Shown: in pieces, positions 18,175 through 27,559 of the stretch | Layout: every line of letters begins with the position of its first letter | Numbering within the stretch: the stretch's first letter is position 1 | NCBI GenBank assembly: GCA_023250955.1 | Contig: JAHEZQ010000015.1 | Location: 24,215-88,214 of the forward strand | Direction of reading: 5' to 3' | Length of the DNA stretch: 64,000 bases | DNA from: Melioribacter sp. | Lineage (GTDB): Bacteria; Bacteroidota; Ignavibacteria; Ignavibacteriales; Melioribacteraceae | Notes under the pieces: generated by a model | The model's database searches: none | What the model was told of the DNA's origin: nothing | What the model saw: the letters and a program-made list of their open reading frames with translations, nothing else | Made by a program: the position numbers and the translations under genes

Positions 18175-20966
18175 CCAAAGAAAAACTGATAAAATAAACC
18201 CGGTTGAAATTGAGTAAAATCTTTTTCAATTTTTTTGCCAATATCATATCTCAAGGCAAATGCGTTGAATATATTTATTCTAATTCCGACACCTATACTT
18301 CCTAAAGTTTCTTTGTAATCTTTATCCCATGCAGCCCCGGCATCAAAGAATGCCGCGCCTCTTATCTGGAAAAATGATAAACCAAAGAATGGAAAGTTAA
18401 TCGTGAATTGATCAACAAGAGGAAATCTTAGTTCAATTGATGATAGCCACATTTTTTCACCGCGTATAGACCAACGATCCCACCCGCGCAAATCCCAACT
18501 TCCTCCCGCGAAATATCTTCTCGCCTCTTTTCCATCATTGATAAAAATTGCTGCCCTTGTTGCAAGACTGCTTCTTAAACCCAAACGAAAATATTTCCTG
18601 TAATCTGCTATAATGGAATAGTAGTTTACATTACTATATTTGACATCACTTGTATAACCGAGTAATAGTCTAAATCGTGAGCCATCAACCGGGCCTGTAA
18701 CAACCCAAATAGAATTATCGTGAACAAAAGAAATAGTGTTAGTCACTAAAAGTGATTTTCTAGTAATGAAGCTTCCAGATAATTCTTTATCAGAATTTGC
18801 AATATCCATTTCAGCTTCAAGACGTTGGAACGATGAGAAGGGATAAATAAGAGAAATATAACCACCGAAAACTCTTTCGTTAAAATATTCGTCTGATTCT
18901 CTTATGTCATAGCGTCTTCCTGAATAATTGAAAACTCCAAAACCGTAATTCGTTCTATCTTTCAAACTGACGCGCGCAAGGGATAAATTAAAATTTTTCA
19001 AGATCTCACTTTGTACTTCTGCTGTATTAGAAATATAAAATACATATTGTTCATCGCCTAAGAGATCGCTTAAACTTAATAACGCACCTCCCCTTGTTCC
19101 GTAAACCGGATCGGTTATTAATTGACTTACTGCATAATCTAAATTGTACTCTTTTTCATATTTCAAGCGATCATATTCTGCAGTTAATTTTATTCTTTCA
19201 GATATCCATTTCGATCCTATATTTTCAAAATTAAATGCAACGTATTTTTCATTTTGAATTTTTGTTAGATCAAGCGAGTAGAACTGAAATGAAAAATTTT
19301 CAAATCCGGAAGTAACAAGTGTATTTTTATCAACAAAGGAAAAATCATAAACACTTGTAATAAACTTTGTAACTTGAGTCATTCCGTTTGCTTTATCTCC
19401 CCCTACAGGAATTTTCCAAATATTATATGTACCGTCATAATCGCTTGTAAAGTAAAGCTCAGAGAAATCGGGCGAGAAATGCGGAGTGGAAATATTTGCA
19501 TTAACATTTGTCAGATAAGAAATTTCATGTGTGGTCAAATCATATTCAAATAGATTATACTTTTGTTTAAATAGCCCGTCAGTGCGATCAGATGAAAATA
19601 TTATTTTACTTCTGTCTTTATTAAACGTAGGATCAATGTCTTCATAATAATCATTTGTTAAACGAATAAGTTGTTTTGTATTTAGATCATAAATAAATAA
19701 GTCGCCAAAACCTTTTGTATCAGTCGCTGTAAAAACAATTTGATTACCATCCGCAGAAAAACTCGGAGCTTTTATTCTTATCAGTCCGTCAAACTGAAGT
19801 GTATTAATTACTTCTTCATCCTTAATGGAATAAACATGGAGAACGTCTGTAGCTTTACTTCTAGTAACAAAAGCAAGTAATCCGTTTGACGAAACAGAAA
19901 AAGTATTTTCGAGTAAATGGAATGCTTCAAAAATTGCATCACGCTCGCCTTCAATCAAAACTTCAGAATCGGCATAGTCTGAACTATCGGGCTTATAATC
20001 CATTTTCATAACGGAAGTGTAACCGTTATGATTACCAATAAAATATATTTCCTTTTTACTGGCGTTCTGATAATATCTTGGTGCAAAGTTAAAACCGGCA
20101 TTAGTGATTTTTTTTGCTTGGATGAAATGCGGATAGTTCTCTTTATATAATGGAAAATATTTTTGTCTTAAATCGTATGTCCATTTATTATCAAGATCAT
20201 TTATTTTTTCACCTGTTACAAATTCTAACAGGTCTGTGAATTTATTGAATCTCCAAAAGTTTTCTAATATGGTAAGAATTTTATCCTCGCCGTAATTCTT
20301 TCCAACAAATTCTAAAAATTTTTGTCCTTCTTTATACATTAAATATCCGGCGAGATATTCCAAATCAACAAGAGGAATAAAATTTCCGTTAAGAACAGCA
20401 TCGCGCATTACCATTTCGGATTGTGTATCCCAATCGGACGACCAATATTCAGCAAGGCCTTCAACAAACCAAAGTGGCGGCATTTTATCGGTACTGATTC
20501 TGTGATCATTCAATTCATTATAAATTTTATTTGTCATGAATACATGAACAAGTTCGTGCCGGATTACATGTTTGAATTGTGCAAGATTTCCAAGGTAAGG
20601 AATTACAACTCTTCCTTTCATAAATTCAAAAAAGCCGCCGATACCTTCAGGAATAAATCCCGGAGAAATATTTGTCTGCTGGAAATGTGTATGCGTGTTA
20701 TAAAAAATTAGGGGGATTTTATTTGTAACGTAATGATTGAATCTTACTTTGTGAGACTCGAACGCTTCTTCAGCGAACTTTGCACCGATCTCTGCTATTT
20801 CGGTAAAGTCATCATAATAATAAATATTGAAATGCTCGGTCTTAAGAACTTTCCAATTAAATTTTTCGTATTGAACTTTGTTACGTCCGAAGAAGTAAAA
20901 TTGGGCGGAAATAATTTGAGGAGTTAAAAATATAATGAATAAATATATCCGCCAATTTTTTATCAA
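18162..20966 (-). CDS. gluzincin peptidase-TolB propeller-Omp85 barrel fusion
   Basis: A 934-residue secreted protein with three visible parts. A signal peptide ends at ISAQ (residue 22). A zinc-peptidase-like domain carries H137-E138-LV-H141 and downstream E169 in WFVEGLAEYWS, the gluzincin ligand set. From about 300 to 570 runs a TolB/PD40 propeller (FSADGNQIVFTATD; FSPDFSELYFTSDYDG). The last ~340 residues are an Omp85/BamA-type barrel, with YFAGGSWDLRGWD, AAFFDAGAAW and a terminal Phe. There are no POTRA domains. The start is TTG 20964-20966 in a TTGA overlap with the PGI/PMI stop. It probably sits in the outer membrane with peptidase and propeller in the periplasm or outside. Substrate unknown. 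Confidence 0.82.
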   Translation of the reverse strand: MIKNWRIYLFIIFLTPQIISAQFYFFGRNKVQYEKFNWKVLKTEHFNIYYYDDFTEIAEIGAKFAEEAFESHKVRFNHYVTNKIPLIFYNTHTHFQQTNISPGFIPEGIGGFFEFMKGRVVIPYLGNLAQFKHVIRHELVHVFMTNKIYNELNDHRISTDKMPPLWFVEGLAEYWSSDWDTQSEMVMRDAVLNGNFIPLVDLEYLAGYLMYKEGQKFLEFVGKNYGEDKILTILENFWRFNKFTDLLEFVTGEKINDLDNKWTYDLRQKYFPLYKENYPHFIQAKKITNAGFNFAPRYYQNASKKEIYFIGNHNGYTSVMKMDYKPDSSDYADSEVLIEGERDAIFEAFHLLENTFSVSSNGLLAFVTRSKATDVLHVYSIKDEEVINTLQFDGLIRIKAPSFSADGNQIVFTATDTKGFGDLFIYDLNTKQLIRLTNDYYEDIDPTFNKDRSKIIFSSDRTDGLFKQKYNLFEYDLTTHEISYLTNVNANISTPHFSPDFSELYFTSDYDGTYNIWKIPVGGDKANGMTQVTKFITSVYDFSFVDKNTLVTSGFENFSFQFYSLDLTKIQNEKYVAFNFENIGSKWISERIKLTAEYDRLKYEKEYNLDYAVSQLITDPVYGTRGGALLSLSDLLGDEQYVFYISNTAEVQSEILKNFNLSLARVSLKDRTNYGFGVFNYSGRRYDIRESDEYFNERVFGGYISLIYPFSSFQRLEAEMDIANSDKELSGSFITRKSLLVTNTISFVHDNSIWVVTGPVDGSRFRLLLGYTSDVKYSNVNYYSIIADYRKYFRLGLRSSLATRAAIFINDGKEARRYFAGGSWDLRGWDRWSIRGEKMWLSSIELRFPLVDQFTINFPFFGLSFFQIRGAAFFDAGAAWDKDYKETLGSIGVGIRINIFNAFALRYDIGKKIEKDFTQFQPGLFYQFFFGWDF

Positions 20967-21991
20967 AGATGAGCCTTTAAATAATTTATACTATCAATAC
21001 TTGTCGGATCAAACGCACGTAATACTGCGTGATAAAAAGTTGCCCAATCACCTAAATAAATTAAATCAACCAATCTTAGTTTTGCATTCGCTTCGTTACT
21101 TGATAGATTAACTACTTCCGCTCCGGCTTTTCTAACCATCTCAGAAGTTAGATCATAACGTTTCTTAACTTGCTGATGATAACCTTCGTCAAGAATATTG
21201 ATCAATTTTAAATTCATTGTTGATTTATATCCTTCCCATCCTAAAATTTCATTGTGATCAAGTTCCGGCAGATATCCAAAGAACGCATGATGTTTTGCAT
21301 TCTCATTAAACTGTCCTTTTATTCTCGTTCCAACAACTGAGGTATAATCACTAACTGCATAAATCAATGGAATAAAACCAAGCATCTGTTCGGCTAAATT
21401 CAATGCAGCATTAGTTTCTTTTGAATATTCTAATCCTTTTCTTTTTAATAATTCAATTACTTGCTTAACATTTTTTGTTTGACTGGGAACTAATTTCAGT
21501 GAATGGACAATTTTAAGCAATGTAAAAAAATTTATCCAGAGAGCGAACCGTGGCTGATATCCTTTCAAAAGTTTTGCGAAAGGAATCTTTTTTTTCATTG
21601 CGATCTCTTCAATCTTACCGCCAGTAGATACACAAACAATCTGGCATTTCTTTTTAATTGCTTGATTTAATGCTGAAATAGTTTCTTCTGTATTGCCTGA
21701 GTAAGAAGATGCAATTACTAAAGTATTTTCATTTGCATAAGGAGGAAGTTCATAATTTCTATTCACGGTGTATGGATATTTCAATTCTGTTCGGAGATAA
21801 TTTTGTAAAAGATCGCCACCGATAGCTGATCCACCGAGTCCAGTTAGAATAATATTTTTGATCTTGGATGTTTTAATGGATGATACACTAAACTTATTAT
21901 TCCATGCATATTCTACCTGCTCATAAGAATCAGTTAATACCTTGAATTGATTATGTACGTCATATTTTGAAATCATTTCTGGTAGGTTCAT
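20963..21991 (-). CDS. bifunctional phosphoglucose/phosphomannose isomerase
   Basis: Interconverts glucose-6-P or mannose-6-P with fructose-6-P. The 342-residue protein has a double SIS fold, with GLGGSAIGGDLL near residue 50 and SSYSGNTEET near 90. The PGI/PMI signature LPELDHNEILGWE lies at about 240. It is shorter than classical Pgi, as expected for this family. The start is ATG 21989-21991 with a TGAGGA six bases upstream; an earlier in-frame start at 22006 lacks support. It follows ptsI closely and overlaps the peptidase-propeller gene. Confidence 0.92.
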   Translation of the reverse strand: MNLPEMISKYDVHNQFKVLTDSYEQVEYAWNNKFSVSSIKTSKIKNIILTGLGGSAIGGDLLQNYLRTELKYPYTVNRNYELPPYANENTLVIASSYSGNTEETISALNQAIKKKCQIVCVSTGGKIEEIAMKKKIPFAKLLKGYQPRFALWINFFTLLKIVHSLKLVPSQTKNVKQVIELLKRKGLEYSKETNAALNLAEQMLGFIPLIYAVSDYTSVVGTRIKGQFNENAKHHAFFGYLPELDHNEILGWEGYKSTMNLKLINILDEGYHQQVKKRYDLTSEMVRKAGAEVVNLSSNEANAKLRLVDLIYLGDWATFYHAVLRAFDPTSIDSINYLKAHL

Positions 21992-22013
21992 TTTTATCCT
22001 CAACAAAGATTTA

Positions 22014-23747
22014 TTATTTAGTTTTTATTTTTTTGTTATAATACTCATGGATTGTGTTGTTTATTTCTTTTTCAGTTTTGAGTTCTAAACATTTTTTTGC
22101 CATAAGTTCTACTTCCTTAAAATCAATGTTTCTTATTATTTTTTTAATGTGTGGAACCGCCGAAGCAAAAACACTTAACGAATCCAATCCAAAACCAACC
22201 AATAATGGAACAGCGAAAGGATCTGCAGCCATTTCACCACACATACTAACCGGGGTTTTTGTTTTTTTACCGCTTTTAATAATATCATTAAGTGTTCTGA
22301 CAACTGCTGGATGAAATTCTTGATAAATATTTGAGACAATATCATTTCCTCTATCAACAGCTAATAGATATTGAATCAGATCATTTGTGCCAATACTTAC
22401 AAAATCAACTTCACCGGCAAAATCATTAATCAAGATAGCAGCGGAAGGAATTTCTATCATAATTCCTACACTCATATGTTTATCGAATTGTTTTCCTTCT
22501 TTTTTCAATTCCGATCTACATTGATCAATAATTTCTTTTGAAGCTCTTACTTCATCAACTGAAGAAATCATTGGCAGCATAAATTTTATATTTTTATGTG
22601 AACTTGCTCTTAAGACTGCGCGTATTTGTGTCTTGAAAAGCTGAGGGTTATCCAACAACAAACGAATTCCTCTCCAACCTAAAAAAGGATTTGGTTCTTT
22701 TAGATCAACAGGCAAAACTTTATCACCGCCGATATCAAATGCACGGATTGTTACAATTTCAGGATAGATTCTTTCAGCAATTTTTTTATAAACATTGAAT
22801 TGCTCTTCTTCATCTGCAAATGTTTCATAGACCTCAAACAATTGTTCAGTTCGTACCAGCCCAATTCCTTTAGCCTTGTTCTGTACAATAAACTCCATCT
22901 CTTCCATTAGATCAAGATTGGCCATTAACTGAATCTCTTTACCATCTAATGTTGTTGCAGACAAATCGCGGAGTTTTATTAATTCATGATCTTCTTTAGC
23001 ATGTTTATCAATTTTATTTTGATAGTGCTGAAGTTGTTTAACTGAAGGATTAATAATTACTTCACCTTTATAGCCGTCAATAATTATCTGATCGTTTTCT
23101 TTAATTCTATTAGTTGCATCGTGTAATCCGACAACAGCCGGAATATTTAATGACCTGGCAACGATTGCAGCGTGTGAAGTTAAACCACCAAAATCTGTAA
23201 CGTATCCTTTAACATTTACACGCGAGAATAAAACTGTGTCTGATGGAGTTACAGTTGTAGTTATTACTACAACATCATTGGTAATTCTGGATTTCCATTT
23301 TTTCTTTTTTAGATTTCTTATGATTCTATTTTTAATGTCTTCAATATCATGAGAACGTTCTTTCATATAAGATTCATGAGAGAGATTCATAAGATCGGTA
23401 TATTTTGAGATCTCATCATTAACGATGTATTCGGGAACGCGTTTTTCATTTCTAATTCTGTTTTGAATAGTTTCAACAAGAATCGGATCATCAAGAATCA
23501 TAATTTGGGCTTCGAATATTGCTGCTCTTTTTTCACCGAGTTTATCAACAGCGAGAGAAAATATTTTTCTTAATTCTTTTTTGGATTGCTGCAAAGCAGT
23601 ATCAAGATTTTGAAGAGCATCATTTACATCAGTAATCGGATCATTTACAATTTCTTCTTTCTCTTTTGTGTAAAGAAACGCTTTCGATATTGCTATACCA
23701 GGTGCGGCAGCAATTCCTTTTAATATATTTTCAGATTCAGTTTTCAT
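22014..23747 (-). CDS. ptsI: PTS enzyme I (PEP-protein phosphotransferase)
   Basis: Transfers phosphate from PEP to HPr. The 577-residue protein has the N-terminal phosphohistidine domain with GGLTSHAAIVARSL, whose His is the active site. The PEP-binding TIM barrel carries RTEQLFE, VTIRAFDIGGDK, GWRGIRLLLD and GTNDLIQYLLAVDRGND. Length is normal. The start is ATG 23745-23747, one base after the ptsH stop; the frame extends upstream to a TTG I reject. No sugar-specific enzyme II is encoded in the window, so the PTS pair may act in regulation or serve a distant permease. Confidence 0.95.
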   Translation of the reverse strand: MKTESENILKGIAAAPGIAISKAFLYTKEKEEIVNDPITDVNDALQNLDTALQQSKKELRKIFSLAVDKLGEKRAAIFEAQIMILDDPILVETIQNRIRNEKRVPEYIVNDEISKYTDLMNLSHESYMKERSHDIEDIKNRIIRNLKKKKWKSRITNDVVVITTTVTPSDTVLFSRVNVKGYVTDFGGLTSHAAIVARSLNIPAVVGLHDATNRIKENDQIIIDGYKGEVIINPSVKQLQHYQNKIDKHAKEDHELIKLRDLSATTLDGKEIQLMANLDLMEEMEFIVQNKAKGIGLVRTEQLFEVYETFADEEEQFNVYKKIAERIYPEIVTIRAFDIGGDKVLPVDLKEPNPFLGWRGIRLLLDNPQLFKTQIRAVLRASSHKNIKFMLPMISSVDEVRASKEIIDQCRSELKKEGKQFDKHMSVGIMIEIPSAAILINDFAGEVDFVSIGTNDLIQYLLAVDRGNDIVSNIYQEFHPAVVRTLNDIIKSGKKTKTPVSMCGEMAADPFAVPLLVGFGLDSLSVFASAVPHIKKIIRNIDFKEVELMAKKCLELKTEKEINNTIHEYYNKKIKTK

Positions 23748-23748
23748 A

Positions 23749-24015
23749 TTATAGCTCGTCAAAACCTCTATTAAAATAATCTACAATTTCTTTAGAAGCA
23801 TTTTCCTCATCTTCACCGTTAAATATCAACAAAATTTCAGATCCTTTTTCAGCAGCAAGAGTCATTACACCAATTATACTTTTTCCGTTTATATGAAGAC
23901 CATCTTTATTTAGAAAAAAATCGCACTTGTACTTTGAAGCTAATTTAACAATCGTCGCTGCGGGACGAGTATGTAAACCTGCATTATTTATTATTTTAAT
24001 TTTATGTTCGATCAT
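23749..24015 (-). CDS. ptsH: HPr phosphocarrier protein
   Basis: An 88-residue HPr that relays phosphate from enzyme I. The active histidine lies in NAGLHTRPAA (His15). A regulatory serine is present in GKSIIGVMTLAA (about Ser46), the site used by HPr kinase where that enzyme exists. ATG 24013-24015 has AAGGA just upstream and overlaps the polyprenyl-synthase stop by four bases (ATGA). Whether HPr kinase is present in the genome cannot be seen here. Confidence 0.96.
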   Translation of the reverse strand: MIEHKIKIINNAGLHTRPAATIVKLASKYKCDFFLNKDGLHINGKSIIGVMTLAAEKGSEILLIFNGEDEENASKEIVDYFNRGFDEL

Positions 24016-25004
24016 TTGTTCCTTGTTATAAGCGCAGTAGCTAACCAGATCATTAAATTTTTCCCTTCGCTATCTTTTAATGAAGACAAATTCTTTAATG
24101 CCAATTTAGTGTATTTAACAATTTCGTGCTCGGCATCTTTAATAACTCCTAATTTAAAATAGAGATTACTATACTTATCAATTTCACTTTTTGAAATTCC
24201 CTTTTGCTTAATAACTTTGATAAGTTCAGTCCGATCTTTGGAAGTTGATTTTTCAAGCGCTCGTAAAAATAAATAAGTCTTTTTCCCTTCAACTAAATCG
24301 CTTCCTATTGTTTTGCCAAATTGATTCTCTTCTCCAACGATATCGAGCAGGTCATCTTGTATTTGAAAAGCCATGCCAAGATTTTTCCCATAATTTGAAA
24401 CCGCTTTAATTTGTTTTCCAGAAACACCGCACAGTTGCACACCAATTGAACAACACATTTCAGCTAATGCTGCAGTTTTCTTATAAATCATTTTTTGATA
24501 TTCTGATATAGAAACATTTTTCCGAAGTTCAAAATCCTTATCCAGGCTTTGACCTTCGCAAACTTCAATTACTCCATGTGTAAATGTTGAAACAATTCCT
24601 CTAACATTATTTTTACAATCTTTTAGAAGACAATCGTAAGCAAGTGCGATTAAATTATCACCGGCTAGAATAGCTGTATTAACATCATACTTTTTATGTA
24701 GGGCTAATCTTCCACGCCGTTTCGGAGAATTGTCCATTATATCATCATGCGCGAGCGTAAAGTTGTGAAGTATTTCTACAGCTACAGCTCCATTATAAAC
24801 ATCTCTAAATCTACCACCAACAGCTTGTGCTGAAATAAGTACAAGAAACGGACGTAGTCTTTTACCACCTCCATTTAATATGTAAGAACAAGGTTTATAT
24901 AGAGATTTAGGTTCTTTCCCCTTCAGAAATAAACTTAATCTCTTTTCAATTTTAGAAATTTCAGTCCGGTAAATTTTATTATATTTTCCAGAACGTGAAT
25001 TCAA
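24012..25004 (-). CDS. polyprenyl diphosphate synthase
   Basis: A 330-residue all-trans prenyltransferase that extends allylic diphosphates with IPP. The first aspartate-rich motif DDIMDNSPKRRGR is at about 92-104 and the second (QIQDDLLDIVG) at about 210. Product length cannot be given with confidence: residues before the first motif are Leu-Ala-His, compatible with C15-C20 or longer. The start is TTG 25002-25004, preceded by AGAGGA and forming a TTGA overlap with the IDI stop; no ATG occurs before the catalytic core. It works directly after the isomerase encoded upstream. Confidence 0.92.
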   Translation of the reverse strand: MNSRSGKYNKIYRTEISKIEKRLSLFLKGKEPKSLYKPCSYILNGGGKRLRPFLVLISAQAVGGRFRDVYNGAVAVEILHNFTLAHDDIMDNSPKRRGRLALHKKYDVNTAILAGDNLIALAYDCLLKDCKNNVRGIVSTFTHGVIEVCEGQSLDKDFELRKNVSISEYQKMIYKKTAALAEMCCSIGVQLCGVSGKQIKAVSNYGKNLGMAFQIQDDLLDIVGEENQFGKTIGSDLVEGKKTYLFLRALEKSTSKDRTELIKVIKQKGISKSEIDKYSNLYFKLGVIKDAEHEIVKYTKLALKNLSSLKDSEGKNLMIWLATALITRNK

Positions 25005-26041
25005 TACATTTCCTCTTTTCTTATTAAGCCAACTTTCTTAAAACTTTTGATATCCTTACAACCAGTTAAATACATTATTCTTTGTACTGTTAAGAACCAA
25101 GACTCCATTAAATCTACAACACCATTTATATCATTCTTTATAACTTCTTGTAAAATTATTCGAGCAGATGCAGTAAGATCAGCACCAAGTGCAATTGATT
25201 TTGCAATATCAACTCCGTTTGAAATTCCACCGGAAGAAATAAGTGTAAAACCAAAATCTTTTTTTAATTCTTTCACTTTCCTTACACAATATGAAGTTGG
25301 TAATCCCCATTCTTGAAAATAATTATCTTCTTTATCACTGCGCATTAATTCTACAGCAGCCCAACTAGTCCCGCCAGCACCAGAAACATCTATTCCTTGA
25401 ACACCTACTTCTAAAAGTCTCTTCGCGGCCATCTTACTTATACCAGATCCTACTTCTTTAACAATAATCGGAGTTTTGATTTTTGAACAGATTTTATTCA
25501 AATTTTTTAAAAATCCTTTAAATTTCGGTTCGCCTTCTGTTTGTAACAATTCTTGGAGAGGATTAACATGTATTACCATCCCATCAGCTTCCACAAGATC
25601 TATTAGAAAATTGATTTCATCAATTATTTTTTTTGATTTTGCAACCTGAGCTGCGCCAATATTTCCGAGTATTGGAACTTTTCCAGCATTCTTTCTTACT
25701 ACTCTATAAGTGGAGTGATGTTTTTTATCTTCAAAAGCTTGTCTTTGGCTGCCAACACCAATTGGAATTTGGAGTTCATTAGCCACAATCGCTAATTTTT
25801 CATTAATACTTTTAGCTTCTTCAGTTCCGCCTGTCATACAAGAAATTAGAAAAGGATAATTAATTTTCTTCTTAAGGAATATTGTTGATAAGTTAATTTT
25901 ATCAAATTCAACTTCTGTTATAGCAAAATGTTCAAATTCATAGTTCTCAAATCCATTAGTCTTTGTTTTGAATGCAACATTATCCGAAAGACAAAGTTCT
26001 ATGTGCTCTTTTTTCCGCTTTGATGTGTTACTTTCTTGCAT
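25001..26041 (-). CDS. fni: type 2 isopentenyl-diphosphate isomerase
   Basis: FMN- and NADPH-dependent IPP/DMAPP isomerase, 346 residues. Diagnostic segments are KKKEHIELCL near the N-terminus, SCMTGGTEEA (about 68-77), GVGSQRQAFED (about 95-105), VKEVGSGIS and a phosphate-binding ISSGGISNG near 270. It supplies DMAPP to the polyprenyl synthase encoded next. It heads the long minus-strand operon reaching 16437. No strong Shine-Dalgarno is seen upstream of its ATG. Confidence 0.95.
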   Translation of the reverse strand: MQESNTSKRKKEHIELCLSDNVAFKTKTNGFENYEFEHFAITEVEFDKINLSTIFLKKKINYPFLISCMTGGTEEAKSINEKLAIVANELQIPIGVGSQRQAFEDKKHHSTYRVVRKNAGKVPILGNIGAAQVAKSKKIIDEINFLIDLVEADGMVIHVNPLQELLQTEGEPKFKGFLKNLNKICSKIKTPIIVKEVGSGISKMAAKRLLEVGVQGIDVSGAGGTSWAAVELMRSDKEDNYFQEWGLPTSYCVRKVKELKKDFGFTLISSGGISNGVDIAKSIALGADLTASARIILQEVIKNDINGVVDLMESWFLTVQRIMYLTGCKDIKSFKKVGLIRKEEMY

Positions 26042-26223
26042 GAATATTGCTCTTTATTTCGTGAACAAAATAAATATTTTTTAAGTGAGAATCTTTGTTG
26101 CTTTTATCTCATTAAAAAAGATTCAATTGTTTCCAAATTTATAGTAATTCTTTTTTTAAGAATTTTATATGACAATCGGTTAAATTGCTTTTAAGATAAT
26201 TCTTTAAATCATAAGGCAACTAT
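26042..26223. promoter_or_regulatory. divergent intergenic region, fni operon and MFS gene
   Basis: An AT-rich 182-base gap, the longest in the window, separates divergent genes and must hold promoters for both. An AAGG lies eight bases before the MFS ATG. A weak AATTCTT/AAGAATT hairpin sits at 26146-26164. I see no RNA gene, riboswitch or clear operator in it. Confidence 0.4.
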
Positions 26224-27531
26224 ATGGCAAAAGTACGATTAAACTTCTGGCAAGTTTGGAATATGAGTTTTGGGTTTCTAGGAATACAATTTGGTTTCGC
26301 TCTTCAGAATGCAAATGTCAGCAGAATATTTGAGACTTTAGGAGCGAGTATAGATCAAATACCAATCTTATGGATAGCAGCGCCAGTCACAGGCTTAATT
26401 GTTCAGCCAATCATAGGTTATTTAAGCGATAGAACTTGGGGAAAATTAGGCCGACGTCGTCCATATTTTCTCTTCGGTGCAATACTTGCCTCTCTTGCTT
26501 TATTAATTATGCCAAACTCACCTGCACTGTGGATAGCAGCCGGAATGTTATGGATTATGGATGCGTCAATAAATATTTCAATGGAACCATTCCGTGCCTT
26601 AGTTGCAGATATTCTTCCTTCGGAACAAAGGACTACCGGATTTGCTGTCCAGAGTTTCTTTATAGGAACGGGAGCAATTATCGCTTCAGTATTACCATAT
26701 ATTTTTACTAATTGGCTGGGGATAAGTAATACTGCACCTGCAGGAGAAATTCCGCCATCAGTACGCTACTCTTTTTATATAGGCGCCTTTGCATTTATTT
26801 CTGCTGTAGGTTGGACAGTCCTCCGTACCAAAGAATATCCTCCAGAAAATATTTATGAATTTGAACATAACAAATTGCAGAGCAAAGGTTTACTAAAAGG
26901 AGTTGCTGAAATATTCAGATCATTTATTGGTATGCCGAAGACAATGATTCAACTTGCGGTAGTACAATTTTTTTCTTGGTTCGCACTTTTTGCAATGTGG
27001 ATTTATACAACACCTGCAGTGACTCATCACATTTATGGAGCGACTGATACTTCTTCCGGTTTATTTAATGAGGGAGCAAACTGGGTTGGCGTTTTATTTG
27101 CAATCTATAATGGCTTTGCAGCTTTAACAGCATTTCTTCTTCCGTGGATTGCAAAACGAACATCACGCAAAACTGTTCACATGATTAGTTTAATTTGTGG
27201 TGGGATAGGGCTTGCATCATTTTATGTAATTAAAGACCCGAATCTTTTACTTATTTCTGAATTAGGAATTGGCTTAGCCTGGTCGTCAATTCTAGCTATG
27301 CCTTATGCAATTCTCGCTGGTTCAATCCCCTCAGAAAAGATGGGTATTTATATGGGCATTTTTAATTTTTTTATTGTAATACCTCAAATTACAGCTGCAG
27401 CTATACTTGGTTTTTTTGTAAAACATTTTTTCAATAATGAGGCAATTTATGCATTACTTATAGGCGGTGTTTCTATGATTATAGCAGCTGCTTTAGTAAT
27501 GTTTGTAAATGATTTAGATGAAGTGAATTAG
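26224..27531 (+). CDS. SLC45-like MFS sugar transporter
   Basis: A 435-residue, twelve-helix transporter. The N-terminal pattern FWQVWNMSFGFLGIQFG and the loop GYLSDRTWGKLGRRRPYF are typical of the SLC45/sucrose-proton symporter and GPH branch of MFS. Such proteins take up disaccharides or related glycosides with protons. An equivalent gene, with the loop DKVWLWNGRRRPFIF, lies on the opposite strand at 28447-29937. No hydrolase or regulator is adjacent, so the sugar is unknown. Confidence 0.85.
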   Translation: MAKVRLNFWQVWNMSFGFLGIQFGFALQNANVSRIFETLGASIDQIPILWIAAPVTGLIVQPIIGYLSDRTWGKLGRRRPYFLFGAILASLALLIMPNSPALWIAAGMLWIMDASINISMEPFRALVADILPSEQRTTGFAVQSFFIGTGAIIASVLPYIFTNWLGISNTAPAGEIPPSVRYSFYIGAFAFISAVGWTVLRTKEYPPENIYEFEHNKLQSKGLLKGVAEIFRSFIGMPKTMIQLAVVQFFSWFALFAMWIYTTPAVTHHIYGATDTSSGLFNEGANWVGVLFAIYNGFAALTAFLLPWIAKRTSRKTVHMISLICGGIGLASFYVIKDPNLLLISELGIGLAWSSILAMPYAILAGSIPSEKMGIYMGIFNFFIVIPQITAAAILGFFVKHFFNNEAIYALLIGGVSMIIAAALVMFVNDLDEVN

Positions 27532-27559
27532 ATGCGAAATAACTTAACAATTTCAAGTG

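Noticed and set aside
26146..26164. AATTCTT/AAGAATT hairpin in the 182-base divergent spacer
   Set aside because: Short AT-only stem expected by chance in such sequence; no sign of a terminator or operator function.
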